Source: Rhizobium sullae (GTDB lineage: Bacteria; Pseudomonadota; Alphaproteobacteria; Rhizobiales; Rhizobiaceae). Taken from it: a stretch of DNA of 64,000 nucleotides. The notes beneath the pieces are model-generated. The model was not told where the DNA came from and did no database searches. It saw only the letters and a program-made list of their open reading frames with translations. Made by a program: the position numbers and the translations under genes. Location of the stretch: contig NZ_CP104144.1 of assembly GCF_025200715.1 (NCBI RefSeq), positions 310,001 to 374,000 on the forward strand, in the 5' to 3' direction. Positions 9,209 through 17,094 of this stretch are shown piece by piece; position 1 is the stretch's first letter; every line of letters begins with the position of its first letter.

Positions 9209-9235
9209 CCCCGTGCTGTGCACGGGGTCTTTTTT
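9209..9235 (+). terminator. Rho-independent terminator after gmaS
   Basis: CCCCGTGC at 9209-9216 and GCACGGGG at 9220-9227 form an 8-bp GC-rich stem with a TGT loop, followed by TCTTTTTT. This is the clearest intrinsic terminator in the window. It separates gmaS from purU, which starts 22 bases later. Confidence 0.9.
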
Positions 9236-9257
9236 GACATCGCTGAAAAGAGCCGCA

Positions 9258-10142
9258 ATGACGCAATTCATCCTGACGGTCACCTGCAAGTCAACGCGCG
9301 GCATCGTGGCCGCCTTGTCCGGTTATCTCGCGGACGCCGGTTGCAACATCATCGACTCCTCGCAGTTTGACGACCTCGATACCGGGCTTTTTTTCATGCG
9401 TGTCAGCTTCCGGTCGGAAGAGGGCATTGGTCTTGCGGAGCTTACCGAAGGTCTAAAGCCGGTCGCCGGAAAGTTCGGGATGGAAGCCGAGATCCACGAT
9501 GGCTTGCGCCGCATGAAGGTCATGCTGATGGTCTCGCGCTTCGGCCATTGTCTCAACGATCTTCTCTACCGCTGGAAGATTGGCGCGCTGCCGATCGATG
9601 TTGTCGGCGTCGTCTCCAACCATTTCGACTACCAGAATGTGGTGGTCAATCATGATATTCCCTTCCACCACATTCCCGTGACCAAGCAGAACAAGCTGCA
9701 GGCCGAAGCCAGGATCATGGACCTGGTGGAAAGCACCGGCACCGAACTCATTGTGCTTGCACGCTACATGCAGATCCTGTCTGACCGCATGTGCACCGAG
9801 ATGTCCGGCAAGATCATCAATATCCACCACTCCTTCCTGCCGAGCTTCAAGGGCGCCAATCCGTACAAACAGGCCTACGGTCGGGGCGTAAAGCTGATCG
9901 GCGCGACGGCTCATTATGTCACCGCCGACCTGGATGAAGGCCCTATCATCGAACAGGATACGGTGCGCGTCACCCACGCACAGAGCCCTGAAGACTATGT
10001 CTCGCTCGGCCGCGACGTCGAAGCGCAGGTTCTGGCGCGGGCCATCCACGCCCATATCCATCGCCGCACCTTCATCAATGGCAACCGCACCATCGTGTTT
10101 CCGCCAAGCCCGGGCAGCTACGCATCCGAGCGTATGGGGTAA
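9258..10142 (+). CDS. purU: Formyltetrahydrofolate deformylase
   Basis: A 294-aa PurU: N-terminal ACT domain (about 1-85; begins MTQFILTVTCKSTRGIVAAL) and formyltransferase domain (about 90-285) with KINIHH-type motif IINIHHSFLPSFKGANPY and GATAHYVTADLDEGPIIEQD. It hydrolyses 10-formyl-tetrahydrofolate to formate and tetrahydrofolate. ATG 9258 begins the conserved ACT domain; an upstream in-frame ATG at 9213 lies in the terminator. Downstream of a methylamine pathway that delivers methylene-folate, PurU gives an exit for C1 units as formate and regenerates free folate. A methylene-folate dehydrogenase (FolD) needed in between is not in this window. Confidence 0.92.
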   Translation: MTQFILTVTCKSTRGIVAALSGYLADAGCNIIDSSQFDDLDTGLFFMRVSFRSEEGIGLAELTEGLKPVAGKFGMEAEIHDGLRRMKVMLMVSRFGHCLNDLLYRWKIGALPIDVVGVVSNHFDYQNVVVNHDIPFHHIPVTKQNKLQAEARIMDLVESTGTELIVLARYMQILSDRMCTEMSGKIINIHHSFLPSFKGANPYKQAYGRGVKLIGATAHYVTADLDEGPIIEQDTVRVTHAQSPEDYVSLGRDVEAQVLARAIHAHIHRRTFINGNRTIVFPPSPGSYASERMG

Positions 10143-10265
10143 AATGCAGCGTGGCGAATAACTGCGCCACCAGTTCCAATCGTCCGACCCTGTGGACTTC
10201 CATGCCGCAGTCACTACAGTTTCCAGTAGTAGACGGCGAATCGTCTTTGGCCTATCGATGGACCC

Positions 10266-11267
10266 ATGCGATCGTCCCTGGAACATCTGCCGGAAGAAAA
10301 GCAGCGCGAGCTTGCCCGCGTCGTTGCGATCATCCATGAGGAGTTCGCCGATGCGCTGTCGGGCACGTCGGCCGCCTTCAAGAAGCGCGGCCGGATCTTA
10401 AAAATTCTGCTTTTTGGCTCGTATTGCCGCGGCACTTGGGTCGACGAGCCGCACACGATGAAGGGCTACCGCTCCGACTACGATATCCTCGTCATCGTCA
10501 ATTCCAAGCAGCTGGCCGAGCCACAGTATTGGGAGAAAGCGACCGACCGGCTGCTATGGGACAAAGGCGTGAAGACGCCGGTCGGGCTGATCGTCCATGG
10601 CGCCAGGGAGGTGAACAACTTTTTGGCCGACGGCCAGTATTTCTTCGTCGACATCCTGCGCGAGGGCATCATGCTCTACGAGCTCGACGACCGGCCGCTG
10701 GCCGAACCGAGAAAGCTCTCCGCCCTCGATGCGTACAGGGTGGCGAAGGAGCATTTCGAAAAACACTTCGCAAATGCGAAAGATTTTGCCGACGGAAGTA
10801 GGTTCTATCTCAGCAAAACCAACTTGGCCCTCGCCGCTTTCATGCTCCACCAAGCGGTTGAAACCGCGTATTCCTGCCTGCTTCTCACCCTGACCAACTA
10901 CAGCCCGCCATCGCACAATCTGAAATTCCTCCGAGGGCTCGCCGAAGATCAGGACCGCCGGCTCATCGAGGCTTGGCCGCGCGACCAGCACCGCTATACC
11001 GCCTGGTACAACATTCTCAACGAAGCCTATGTCAAGGCGCGATACTCGAAGCACTTCGAGATCACCGAAGAAGCGCTACCGCTTGCGCCAAGCTGCCCTT
11101 CAAGCGCGCTGAAATATCCATATGAATTTGAACCCCAATTAAACAATACGAGATGTTCTAATCGGCTCGCCTTAATACCGGTTCACTTAATGCGCTCGGT
11201 TTTGCTGACGCTCGTTCATTTTCGGGTAAGGTTATGCGGAATTGCCTCATCGCGGACACCGCCATAG
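10266..11267 (+). CDS. Nucleotidyltransferase-HEPN protein with altered C-terminus
   Basis: A 333-aa reading frame. Residues about 40-110 form a minimal nucleotidyltransferase domain with GSYCRGTW and the catalytic pair in SDYDILVIV. Residues about 150-275 match the C-terminal HEPN domain of this fusion family (HFEKHFANAKDF, LSKTNLALAAFMLHQAVE, YVKARYSKHFEI with the R-x3-H motif). After ITEEALPL (about 275) the sequence becomes low-complexity and unlike the family, which normally ends about 25 residues later in a helix. The last 55 residues are therefore probably not native, from a frameshift or junction near 11080-11110. Related proteins can act as antitoxin-like AMP transferases or RNase-associated factors; the role here is unknown. 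Confidence 0.75.
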   Translation: MRSSLEHLPEEKQRELARVVAIIHEEFADALSGTSAAFKKRGRILKILLFGSYCRGTWVDEPHTMKGYRSDYDILVIVNSKQLAEPQYWEKATDRLLWDKGVKTPVGLIVHGAREVNNFLADGQYFFVDILREGIMLYELDDRPLAEPRKLSALDAYRVAKEHFEKHFANAKDFADGSRFYLSKTNLALAAFMLHQAVETAYSCLLLTLTNYSPPSHNLKFLRGLAEDQDRRLIEAWPRDQHRYTAWYNILNEAYVKARYSKHFEITEEALPLAPSCPSSALKYPYEFEPQLNNTRCSNRLALIPVHLMRSVLLTLVHFRVRLCGIASSRTPP

Positions 11268-11419
11268 CAGCAGCCGAACCCGGACACGCGGCATATTCCA
11301 ACTTACGGCATAAGACCCATTGGAGCGACCCTCGTGTCGGTAGGCGGATGCTTGCGGAGCAGTCCGCCAAGCATCATCGTCTCATTCCTGCCCGCAGAAA
11401 ATTAGGCTAGGGCCATCGT

Positions 11420-12559
11420 ATGAAGCTAGGAACCAAGGATTACCTCATCGCACTGTCCACGGAGTTATCGAGGCTCTACGGCTTTGCGCGCCAGATGAAC
11501 GAGCTCGATTTCGCCGGCTCGTTAGGCGGCGAATTTCGTGGGATGCAGGATGCTGGCTGGGCTACAACGATCACAGCGCAGCAGGTCTTCGAGGAACTCC
11601 AAGCCTATATGGGGCGAACCGAACCCTTCTCGCTCCCGGAGATGCGCATCGCATTGATGCTCTACTGTCAGCTTTCAGAAGCAGGGGGCGTCTATGAATC
11701 GCTGAAGAACATCATGGGCGTGGTGACCAGCCAGCCTTACAATCTTTGGCCGTTCAAAGACATCGTGCGCGTTCGCAAGGCCGACAGGCGGGTCATCGCT
11801 CCAAACGCGAACGCGACATTCAAGGATCTGGCAACGAAGGCGTCGGAGATCGGAATGACGAAGCTGGCGAGCCTCCTGGCGCTCGCCTTTAATGACGAGA
11901 TCCGCAATGGGATTTCTCATGCAGATTACGTGATCTGGAACGATGGTCTCCGTTTGAGAAAGCGCAATGGTGGATATGCAAACCGTCTGAGCTTTGAGGA
12001 GGTTGGCGTAGCGATCACAGTTGGTGTCGGGTTCTACGATATTCTTCAGGAACATAACCGCTCTGCGATGGCATCCTTCAATCCCGCGCGACAGATAATC
12101 GGGAAGTTCAGTCTCAACTTTCCCATGAGATATACCGTATTTTCCGATCCGGAACGGGGAGCTTTCTCAATCAGTACGTCATCGCCGGGCCCGGAAACGA
12201 CGCCTGAATACCTCCGCCAAGTCGAGATCACGGCACGCCTCGGCGGCAAGGTCCTGGCGGTATTCCCCCGCAACGATCGTGCACCGGACGAAGCGGTGAT
12301 CAGGCTGATCGAGGATGCCGGCTACGATCCACATATCGTGCCGATGGATGCGGCCGCGCGCGAGGCCCTGCTTGCGGAAATCGATGAAAACACCATGCAT
12401 GACGAGCGTGGTGCAATCGCCGACGGCCTGCTGTTGGCGAGCCCCTTCGGTTTTCGCAGTGTTGCCGACGCCGTTGAGCTTGACCAAGTGTTCCCGCCCC
12501 CGACCGTCGAACTCAATTTTGACGACGACTTCAAGGAACCCGCCCCGGCGGGTCGTTAG
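11420..12559 (+). CDS. Unknown protein with RN-x3-H (HEPN/Abi-type) motif
   Basis: A 379-aa protein of no family I can name. The N-terminal half is helical with the short motif NDEIRNGISHADY (R162, N163, H167), the arrangement seen in HEPN/Abi-type RNase domains and nearby to a region annotated only by that similarity. The C-terminal half (about 230-380) looks alpha/beta (VLAVFPRNDRAPDEAVIRLI) and ends in an acidic tail. No signal peptide or membrane segment. An upstream AGGGCCATCG gives a poor ribosome site at ATG 11420. It follows the nucleotidyltransferase-HEPN gene after about 150 non-coding bases. A role in RNA cleavage or abortive defence is only a guess. Confidence 0.6.
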   Translation: MKLGTKDYLIALSTELSRLYGFARQMNELDFAGSLGGEFRGMQDAGWATTITAQQVFEELQAYMGRTEPFSLPEMRIALMLYCQLSEAGGVYESLKNIMGVVTSQPYNLWPFKDIVRVRKADRRVIAPNANATFKDLATKASEIGMTKLASLLALAFNDEIRNGISHADYVIWNDGLRLRKRNGGYANRLSFEEVGVAITVGVGFYDILQEHNRSAMASFNPARQIIGKFSLNFPMRYTVFSDPERGAFSISTSSPGPETTPEYLRQVEITARLGGKVLAVFPRNDRAPDEAVIRLIEDAGYDPHIVPMDAAAREALLAEIDENTMHDERGAIADGLLLASPFGFRSVADAVELDQVFPPPTVELNFDDDFKEPAPAGR

Positions 12560-12572
12560 AACTTTCCGAAGC

Positions 12573-12832
12573 TCACCTCATCAATACGGCCGGTGATGAC
12601 CGGTATCCGCGGGCGCGTTTCTGCCGGACGAGATCGAGGAAAAAGGACACGGCTTCCTCTCATGATCGAAGTGATGGGTCTTCGATTGGACCCTCGCCCC
12701 GATCCGGCCCCACCGAAGGGTGAGCGACGCTCCGCCGAAAAGACAGGGCTCGATCGCCATGGCGTAGAACCGCGCCATGTTCTTCGCATGGTCCGTCCGT
12801 TCGATGTAGAGCTGATAGTTCTGTGTGATCAT
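12573..12832 (-). pseudogene. WGR-domain protein, frameshifted
   Basis: Reading begins MITQNYQLYIERTDHAKNMA and contains FGGASLTLRWGRIGARVQS, the WGR domain hallmark in its usual small rhizobial form. After HHFDHE (about 12657) the frame is lost. In another frame the expected ending EEAVSFFLDLVRQKRARGYR continues to a TGA at 12573-12575. A small indel near 12655 therefore explains the two halves. Small WGR proteins of this type are common on rhizobial plasmids; their role is unclear. If the indel is a sequence error, the intact gene would be about 85 aa. Confidence 0.72.
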
Positions 12833-13094
12833 GGAAGCGACAATCTTCCGCCATTGCTTCCTCGTCCAACGACAGTTTTGAATCGATCAGACCCGGTCGA
12901 TTCATGCTTGTGATGGTTGATCCATCAGGAATGACCGGGCGGCCCGGCGATGCCCGGCGGCTCTATTCGCAAGCGCGAACGGAGCCCGGTACCGGTCTCC
13001 GCCCATCCGGGTGACGATCCTGCCGCAGAGCGCACGGCCTTGCCATCGCGTGGAGCCTATGGAAAAGGAGCCGATCCAGATAGAGGAGCGGATA

Positions 13095-13328
13095 ATGGAA
13101 GAGGCAATCCAGATCGATAACCGTGGCGACTTCGGCCTTTGGGCCATCGAGGTGGCCAAACAGATCGTCGCCGATCAGGGTTTCGAGCTTGCCCGCGCAG
13201 CGCGCGATGGCAGGGAGGACGATGTCCGCGCAGCCGGCAATGCGCTCGGCCAGGCGATTACCAATGCGATGATGGAAGTTTTCGACGCCCTGATGGACGG
13301 CGCCTCCGACGACCAGACAGAAGTGTGA
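13095..13328 (+). CDS. Small acidic helical protein of unknown function
   Basis: 77 aa, starting MEEAIQIDNRGDFGLWAIEV. I chose ATG 13095 because GAGGAG lies six bases upstream; an in-frame ATG at 13059 would add 12 residues (MEKEPIQIEE). The protein is helical and acidic with a VRAAGNALGQAITNAMMEVF stretch; no named domain. It ends 37 bases before a mini-transposon copy. Confidence 0.55.
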   Translation: MEEAIQIDNRGDFGLWAIEVAKQIVADQGFELARAARDGREDDVRAAGNALGQAITNAMMEVFDALMDGASDDQTEV

Positions 13329-13364
13329 GGCGGAACGCCGCTGCCGGGCGCAGTCGGTCCCGGT

Positions 13365-13714
13365 TGTCGCTTGGCACTTAAACGCAAGAATGCGGCTGTT
13401 TAGATCTTATTTGGCAGATAATTTGAGATTCGCGGCCACGAAAATCTCAAATTACGTGCAACTGCGAACACGTCCGGGTCTAATCTGCGCAGGTCCGATG
13501 TCATTGAAAGTGCCGCCAAAAGTGAACCATAGGCCTCGGTGGGAAACGGATGTCGTTGCAAAAACGCCGTCGATCTCATCGACGACTGGTTCTCAAATAA
13601 AATGCCAAAATCCGCACGAATATCTCACATTAACTGCTTCGTCTCACATTGAGTGCCGTGCTATCATATTGAAACTATTGAAGCGCGAGTCTTACGATTA
13701 ACTGCAAAACGACA
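13365..13714. mobile_element. 350-bp mini-transposon with TGTCG ends and internal repeats, copy 1
   Basis: It begins TGTCGCTTGGCACTTAA and ends TTACGATTAACTGCAAAACGACA (as two parts, the last eight bases being AAACGACA), which is the near-inverse of the left end. Inside are repeated sites close to GGCAnTTAATnTGAGA in both orientations, for example near 13371, 13412, 13447, 13622, 13645 and 13691. Such arrays of transposase-binding sites are known at ends of Tn7/Tn552/Tni-type and Mu-type transposons. No transposase is encoded. The right end breaks a GNAT gene. No clear target duplication is visible. A second, 305-bp copy lies at 36127-36431. Confidence 0.72.
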
Positions 13715-14021
13715 CAAGAATCTCCCCATCTGGAGCCGAGTGGAGCCTCGGCAGGCTGTCCAGGAGTGCGGCCCATTCTTCTGGCGTGTAGTAGCGGTCG
13801 ACGAACCAAGCGTTTTCGCCATAGCGCGACCGGCACCAGTCGATGAAGCCGTTGCACAAGGCTCGAATGGCAGGGAAGTCGTCAGGTCTGGCTGGGCCGA
13901 TCTCCGAGTTCTGTTCCACCTCTGCGCCCCACTCACAAATTCTGGATCGGCAAAGCGGGCGCTCCTTCCCGAGTTCCACGGACGCCGAAAAGGAGGCCGC
14001 GATCGAGTCAGGCTCAAGCAA
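13698..14021 (-). pseudogene. GNAT acetyltransferase, cut off by the mini-transposon
   Basis: The frame contains EIGPARPDDFPAIRALCNGF and RYGENAWFVDRYYTPEEWAALLDSLP (in part), resembling the N-terminal 70 residues of a GNAT N-acetyltransferase. The last codons (LVSFCS) lie in the inverted end of the mini-transposon, so the acetyl-CoA-binding half is missing. The true start is uncertain: ATG 14021 or GTG 13919, just before the conserved part. No remainder of the gene is visible on the other side of the element, so a deletion followed or accompanied insertion. Confidence 0.6.
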
Positions 14022-14106
14022 TCGCCCGCTGGGAATTCGGAAATGCCTCGGTCATAGAGTAGACTCTGCGACCAAGGCAAGCGCGGCGTTTGCGCAATCC
14101 TCTCCG

Positions 14107-14577
14107 TCAGGAAACTGATCTCACCTGGATCCGCTTTGCGACCGCCTCCGGAGCTCTCGGGATGGCGAGGTGAAGCACACCGTACTTCAAGTTCGCCTCA
14201 ATTCTATGGATGTCAAAATCACCGGAGAGAGTGAACTGCCGCTCGAAATCGCCAACCGCGTACTCGCGATAGGCCTGGCTGTAGCCCTCGGGGGCGTCCT
14301 CTTCGACGCGGCCATAGATCGACAGCACCCGCTTCTCCAACGTGACCTCCAAACCCTCCGGGTTCACGCCGGGCAGATCCGCAACGAGGACAAGGCCGGT
14401 TTCGGTCTCGTAGATGTCAACTCGTGGTACGAAGACCGGCCTCTCATGGGTCCGCTCGCCCGCGTCCTGCTCCGCGGACAGCTTGCCCCCCAGCTCCGGT
14501 TGGCTAGTCAGCGCGGCCTGAGACTGCTGCTTGCTCTCGCCCTTCGTTCCAGCTTTCGTGGTCTCTCGCTTAGCCAT
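14107..14577 (-). CDS. Small heat shock protein (Hsp20), second gene
   Basis: 156 aa. A charged, Gln-rich N-terminal arm (about 1-45) precedes an alpha-crystallin domain (about 48-150) with PRVDIYETETGLVLVADLPG and a C-terminal LKYGVLHLAIPRA segment. It overlaps the preceding Hsp20 gene by eight bases and is co-transcribed with it. Role: ATP-independent holding chaperone for unfolding proteins. Paired divergent Hsp20 genes can form mixed oligomers. Confidence 0.93.
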   Translation of the reverse strand: MAKRETTKAGTKGESKQQSQAALTSQPELGGKLSAEQDAGERTHERPVFVPRVDIYETETGLVLVADLPGVNPEGLEVTLEKRVLSIYGRVEEDAPEGYSQAYREYAVGDFERQFTLSGDFDIHRIEANLKYGVLHLAIPRAPEAVAKRIQVRSVS

Positions 14578-15001
14578 GATCCGCCCCCTTGCTCGCCTTC
14601 ACATTAATGCGCCTGGGTTTGTCCTCTTCAGCTCGAGGAAGATCCAGAGTCAGTACGCCATTGACGAGATCCGCTTCAACCTTGTTCGGGTCGACCACAA
14701 ACAGCAATGACACGGTCCGCACAAACCGGCCCCCATGACGCTCACGCCGGTGATATCCTTGGGCTTCCTCAGTTTCGGTGTGCCGCTCTCCGCTGAGAGT
14801 AACCGAATCTCTGTGAATCAAGATGTCCAAGTCTTCTGATCTTACTCCAGGCAATTCGGCGGTGATGATGACGCCGTCCTGGTTTGCGAAGACATTCACC
14901 GCCGGGAATTCCAGCGCCCTTGCGGCGCCCCGGCTCACTTCGTCTTGGAAGCGGCGTATGTTGCGGAAAGGATCTGCGCCATATAGCATTCGTGCGACCA
15001 T
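14570..15001 (-). CDS. Small heat shock protein (Hsp20), first gene
   Basis: 143 aa from ATG 15001, which has GGAGGAGACA directly upstream; a longer in-frame start at 15064 lacks such a site. The N-terminus reads MVARMLYGADPFRNIRRFQD. The alpha-crystallin domain spans about 35-135, with AVNVFANQDGVIITAELPGV and VNGVLTLDLPRAEEDKPRRI. First gene of a two-gene Hsp20 operon that diverges from cbpA-cbpM over a 415-base gap. Confidence 0.93.
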   Translation of the reverse strand: MVARMLYGADPFRNIRRFQDEVSRGAARALEFPAVNVFANQDGVIITAELPGVRSEDLDILIHRDSVTLSGERHTETEEAQGYHRRERHGGRFVRTVSLLFVVDPNKVEADLVNGVLTLDLPRAEEDKPRRINVKASKGADHG

Positions 15002-15140
15002 TGTCTCCTCCTCAGAAGGCCGCCCCACAAGGCCCTCGGCTTGCCTCGATACCACGTGGGCCATCGCCGCTCTTCACCGCCGGATGCCCTGACGTGTTGA
15101 AGATTGCTCCCAAAGGGCGGGTTTCGCAAGATCGAACCCT

Positions 15141-15170
15141 CTTGACATACTTCGCCATTTGCCCCCCTCT
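15141..15170 (+). promoter_or_regulatory. Possible RpoH (heat-shock sigma) promoter
   Basis: CTTGAC at 15141-15146 and CCCCCCTCT at 15162-15170 resemble the alphaproteobacterial RpoH pattern of CTTGAA upstream of a C-rich -10 element. It points toward cbpA, whose ATG is about 250 bases downstream, leaving a long leader. The spacing is slightly long, so this is a suggestion. Confidence 0.4.
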
Positions 15171-15416
15171 CGAGGATACGTTAAGTCGCTGCTATGGCAA
15201 TCGAAACCGGGCGATCATGGACGGGCGCGCCCGTGGTGCAACGGGCCCACCATCGACACGATGATCGTCCGGACCCACTTTGGCAAAATGTCGCTGCATG
15301 CCGTGCGTAGGCGTGAATGATTTTGGCGATTGCGGTTATGCTTGCGGCACCGCCCCCAGGGGTTGGGGGCGGAATGGTCGATATGATTGAGGCGCGGTTG
15401 CGATGGGATCAGGTGC

Positions 15417-16334
15417 ATGAAGGACCCGTACGAGACGCTCGGCGTAACTCGCTCTGCGACTGATAAGGAGATTAAGGACGCATTCAAGAAGCTGGCGCGC
15501 AAGTTCCATCCCGATCTGCATCCGAGCGACAAAGAGGCCGAAGCTAAGTTCAAGGACATCTCGGCTGCCAATGACCTGCTCAAGGACAAGGAGAAGCGGC
15601 GGAGGTTCGATGCGGGCGAGATCGATGCCAGCGGTGCGGAGCGACCGCAAGAGCGGTTCTATCGCGACTTCGCCGACGGGCCTGTCTACGCCTCGCATGC
15701 AGCGCAAGACGGGTTTGCCGGTAACGAGGACCTGGAAGAATTTCTGGCGCGCGCGTTCGCGGCGGGGGGACAACGGTCACAGGGCACTTCGCGGGCGCGC
15801 GGCCAGGATGTGAGTTACGTGCTGCCGGTTCGGTTTCTGGAAGTGGCCAACGGCGCCGCTCGCACGCTTATGCTGCCTGAGGGCAAGACGCTGCAGGTGA
15901 CTATTCCGGAGGGTGCCGACGACCGGCAGATGCTGCGGCTGAAAGGTCAAGGAATGCCGGGCTTCGGCGGCGGGTCGGCGGGAGACGCCTACGTTGAGCT
16001 TCATGTCGAGCCGCATCCGTTCTTCCACCGCAAGGACGATAACATTCACGTAGAGGTTCCGGTCACTCTGAAGGAGGCGGCGCTGGGCGCGCGAATCGAG
16101 GTTCCGACCATAAGCGGCCCGGTGACGATGACTATCCCGAAGGGCTCGAACACGGGCAAAGTGATGCGACTGCGCGACAGGGGCATTCGCAACCGCAAGA
16201 CCGGGCAACGCGGACATCAACTGATCACCCTGAAAGTCGTTCTGCCCGCAGCCGACGAGCCTGAGCTGACAGGGTTCCTAGAGACCTGGCAGCCGAAAGT
16301 CGCACAGGAACCGCGCAAGGAGATGTTCACATGA
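15417..16334 (+). CDS. cbpA: DnaJ-class co-chaperone CbpA
   Basis: 305 aa. J domain at 1-70 (MKDPYETLGVTRSATDKEIK; HPD in KFHPDLHP), then a short linker and the two C-terminal substrate-binding domains (about 125-300; LPEGKTLQVTIPEGADD, GDAYVELHVEPHPFF). It lacks the zinc-finger region, which marks it as CbpA/DnaJ class II. It stimulates DnaK and binds unfolded substrates and curved DNA. ATG 15417 begins the J domain. The 3' end overlaps cbpM by four bases. Confidence 0.93.
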   Translation: MKDPYETLGVTRSATDKEIKDAFKKLARKFHPDLHPSDKEAEAKFKDISAANDLLKDKEKRRRFDAGEIDASGAERPQERFYRDFADGPVYASHAAQDGFAGNEDLEEFLARAFAAGGQRSQGTSRARGQDVSYVLPVRFLEVANGAARTLMLPEGKTLQVTIPEGADDRQMLRLKGQGMPGFGGGSAGDAYVELHVEPHPFFHRKDDNIHVEVPVTLKEAALGARIEVPTISGPVTMTIPKGSNTGKVMRLRDRGIRNRKTGQRGHQLITLKVVLPAADEPELTGFLETWQPKVAQEPRKEMFT

Positions 16335-16681
16335 TGCGCATTGATGACCTTGTTACAGCGATAGCTGCGCTGCAACGCAGCGATCTCGAAGCCTGGATCC
16401 GCGACGAACTTGTTGTGCCGCGGCAGGAAGTCGGATCGTTGCTCTTCACGGAGATGGAATGCGCGCGTGTCCGCCTGATCTGCACGCTGCGCTATGAGCT
16501 CGAGATCGACACGGACACGCTCCCGATCGTAGTGTCGCTGATCGACCAGCTCTACGACACCCGCCAGCGCCTGTTGTCACTGACCGCCGCCATGGCGGCG
16601 CAGGACAAGACCGTTCAGGCCGCGATCATCGCTGCGCTGGAGCGGGATGAAGGGAGTTCTACGGCACGAAATGTGACCTGA
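16331..16681 (+). CDS. cbpM: Chaperone modulator CbpM
   Basis: 116 aa, starting [20 protein letters not shown]. It matches the CbpM/YccV-type MerR-like helical modulator that binds the CbpA J domain and inhibits it: [20 protein letters not shown] and [10 protein letters not shown] are typical. ATGA overlap with cbpA shows translational coupling. The gene is followed directly by a degraded P-type ATPase fragment on the other strand. Confidence 0.88.
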   Translation: MMRIDDLVTAIAALQRSDLEAWIRDELVVPRQEVGSLLFTEMECARVRLICTLRYELEIDTDTLPIVVSLIDQLYDTRQRLLSLTAAMAAQDKTVQAAIIAALERDEGSSTARNVT

Positions 16682-16856
16682 TCCGCCAAACGTTGGACCT
16701 GCGCCGTGCTCGCCTGCGCGTCCTCGACCAGCTTGATGATCTGGGACAGGGCGGTGTCCTTTCCGACGCGCGTCGCCGTGAAGCACACAACAGACCGCTC
16801 TGATTTAAAGTGCCGCCAATCAGATTATGACCAAGCGTCTTTTCGACCGGCATCGA
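16670..16856 (-). pseudogene. Fragment of a heavy-metal P-type ATPase
   Basis: Two frames together encode a piece of the actuator region: [20 protein letters not shown] (16850 downwards), then, after a frame change near 16790, [20 protein letters not shown] and [14 protein letters not shown]. These match CopA/ZntA-type P1B ATPases, where the TGES loop precedes MPVEK. Only about 60 of roughly 750 residues remain. It joins a truncated periplasmic protein gene at about 16857, showing a deletion through a metal-export locus. Confidence 0.75.
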
Positions 16857-17064
16857 CAGCTGGCAGTACGCCGAGGTAGACGGCCAGATTATCGACGGCC
16901 CGGTAGTTCTCGTCTTCGGACCCAGCCGAGGCGTGAGATGTCGCGAACGCGGTCATGAACGCGATGGCAAGGAGCGTCAGCAGGCATTGCCGGCACACCG
17001 ATCGATGCTCGCGCGCCAGAGCAAGTGCGGTCGCTTCAGACCTGTATCCTGCTGAACGCAGCAT
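16825..17064 (-). pseudogene. Truncated exported protein fused to ATPase debris
   Basis: Start MLRSAGYRSEATALALAREH, then a hydrophobic segment CLLTLLAIAFMTAFATSHASAG that looks like a signal peptide, then SEDENYRAVDNLAVYLGVLP. The last residues (AVDAGRKDAWS) read out of frame through P-type ATPase sequence, so the mature protein is lost. Probably the start of a periplasmic protein from a metal-resistance locus; family name not certain. Confidence 0.5.
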
Positions 17065-17094
17065 GTCCGTTCTCCTCATCGAAAGACCCGGCAT

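Noticed and set aside
13507..16819. The 13-base string AAAGTGCCGCCAA occurring at 13507 and 16807, suggesting another insertion end
   Set aside because: At 16807 it is explained as coding sequence of the P-type ATPase fragment (IGGTL), so the match is probably chance.
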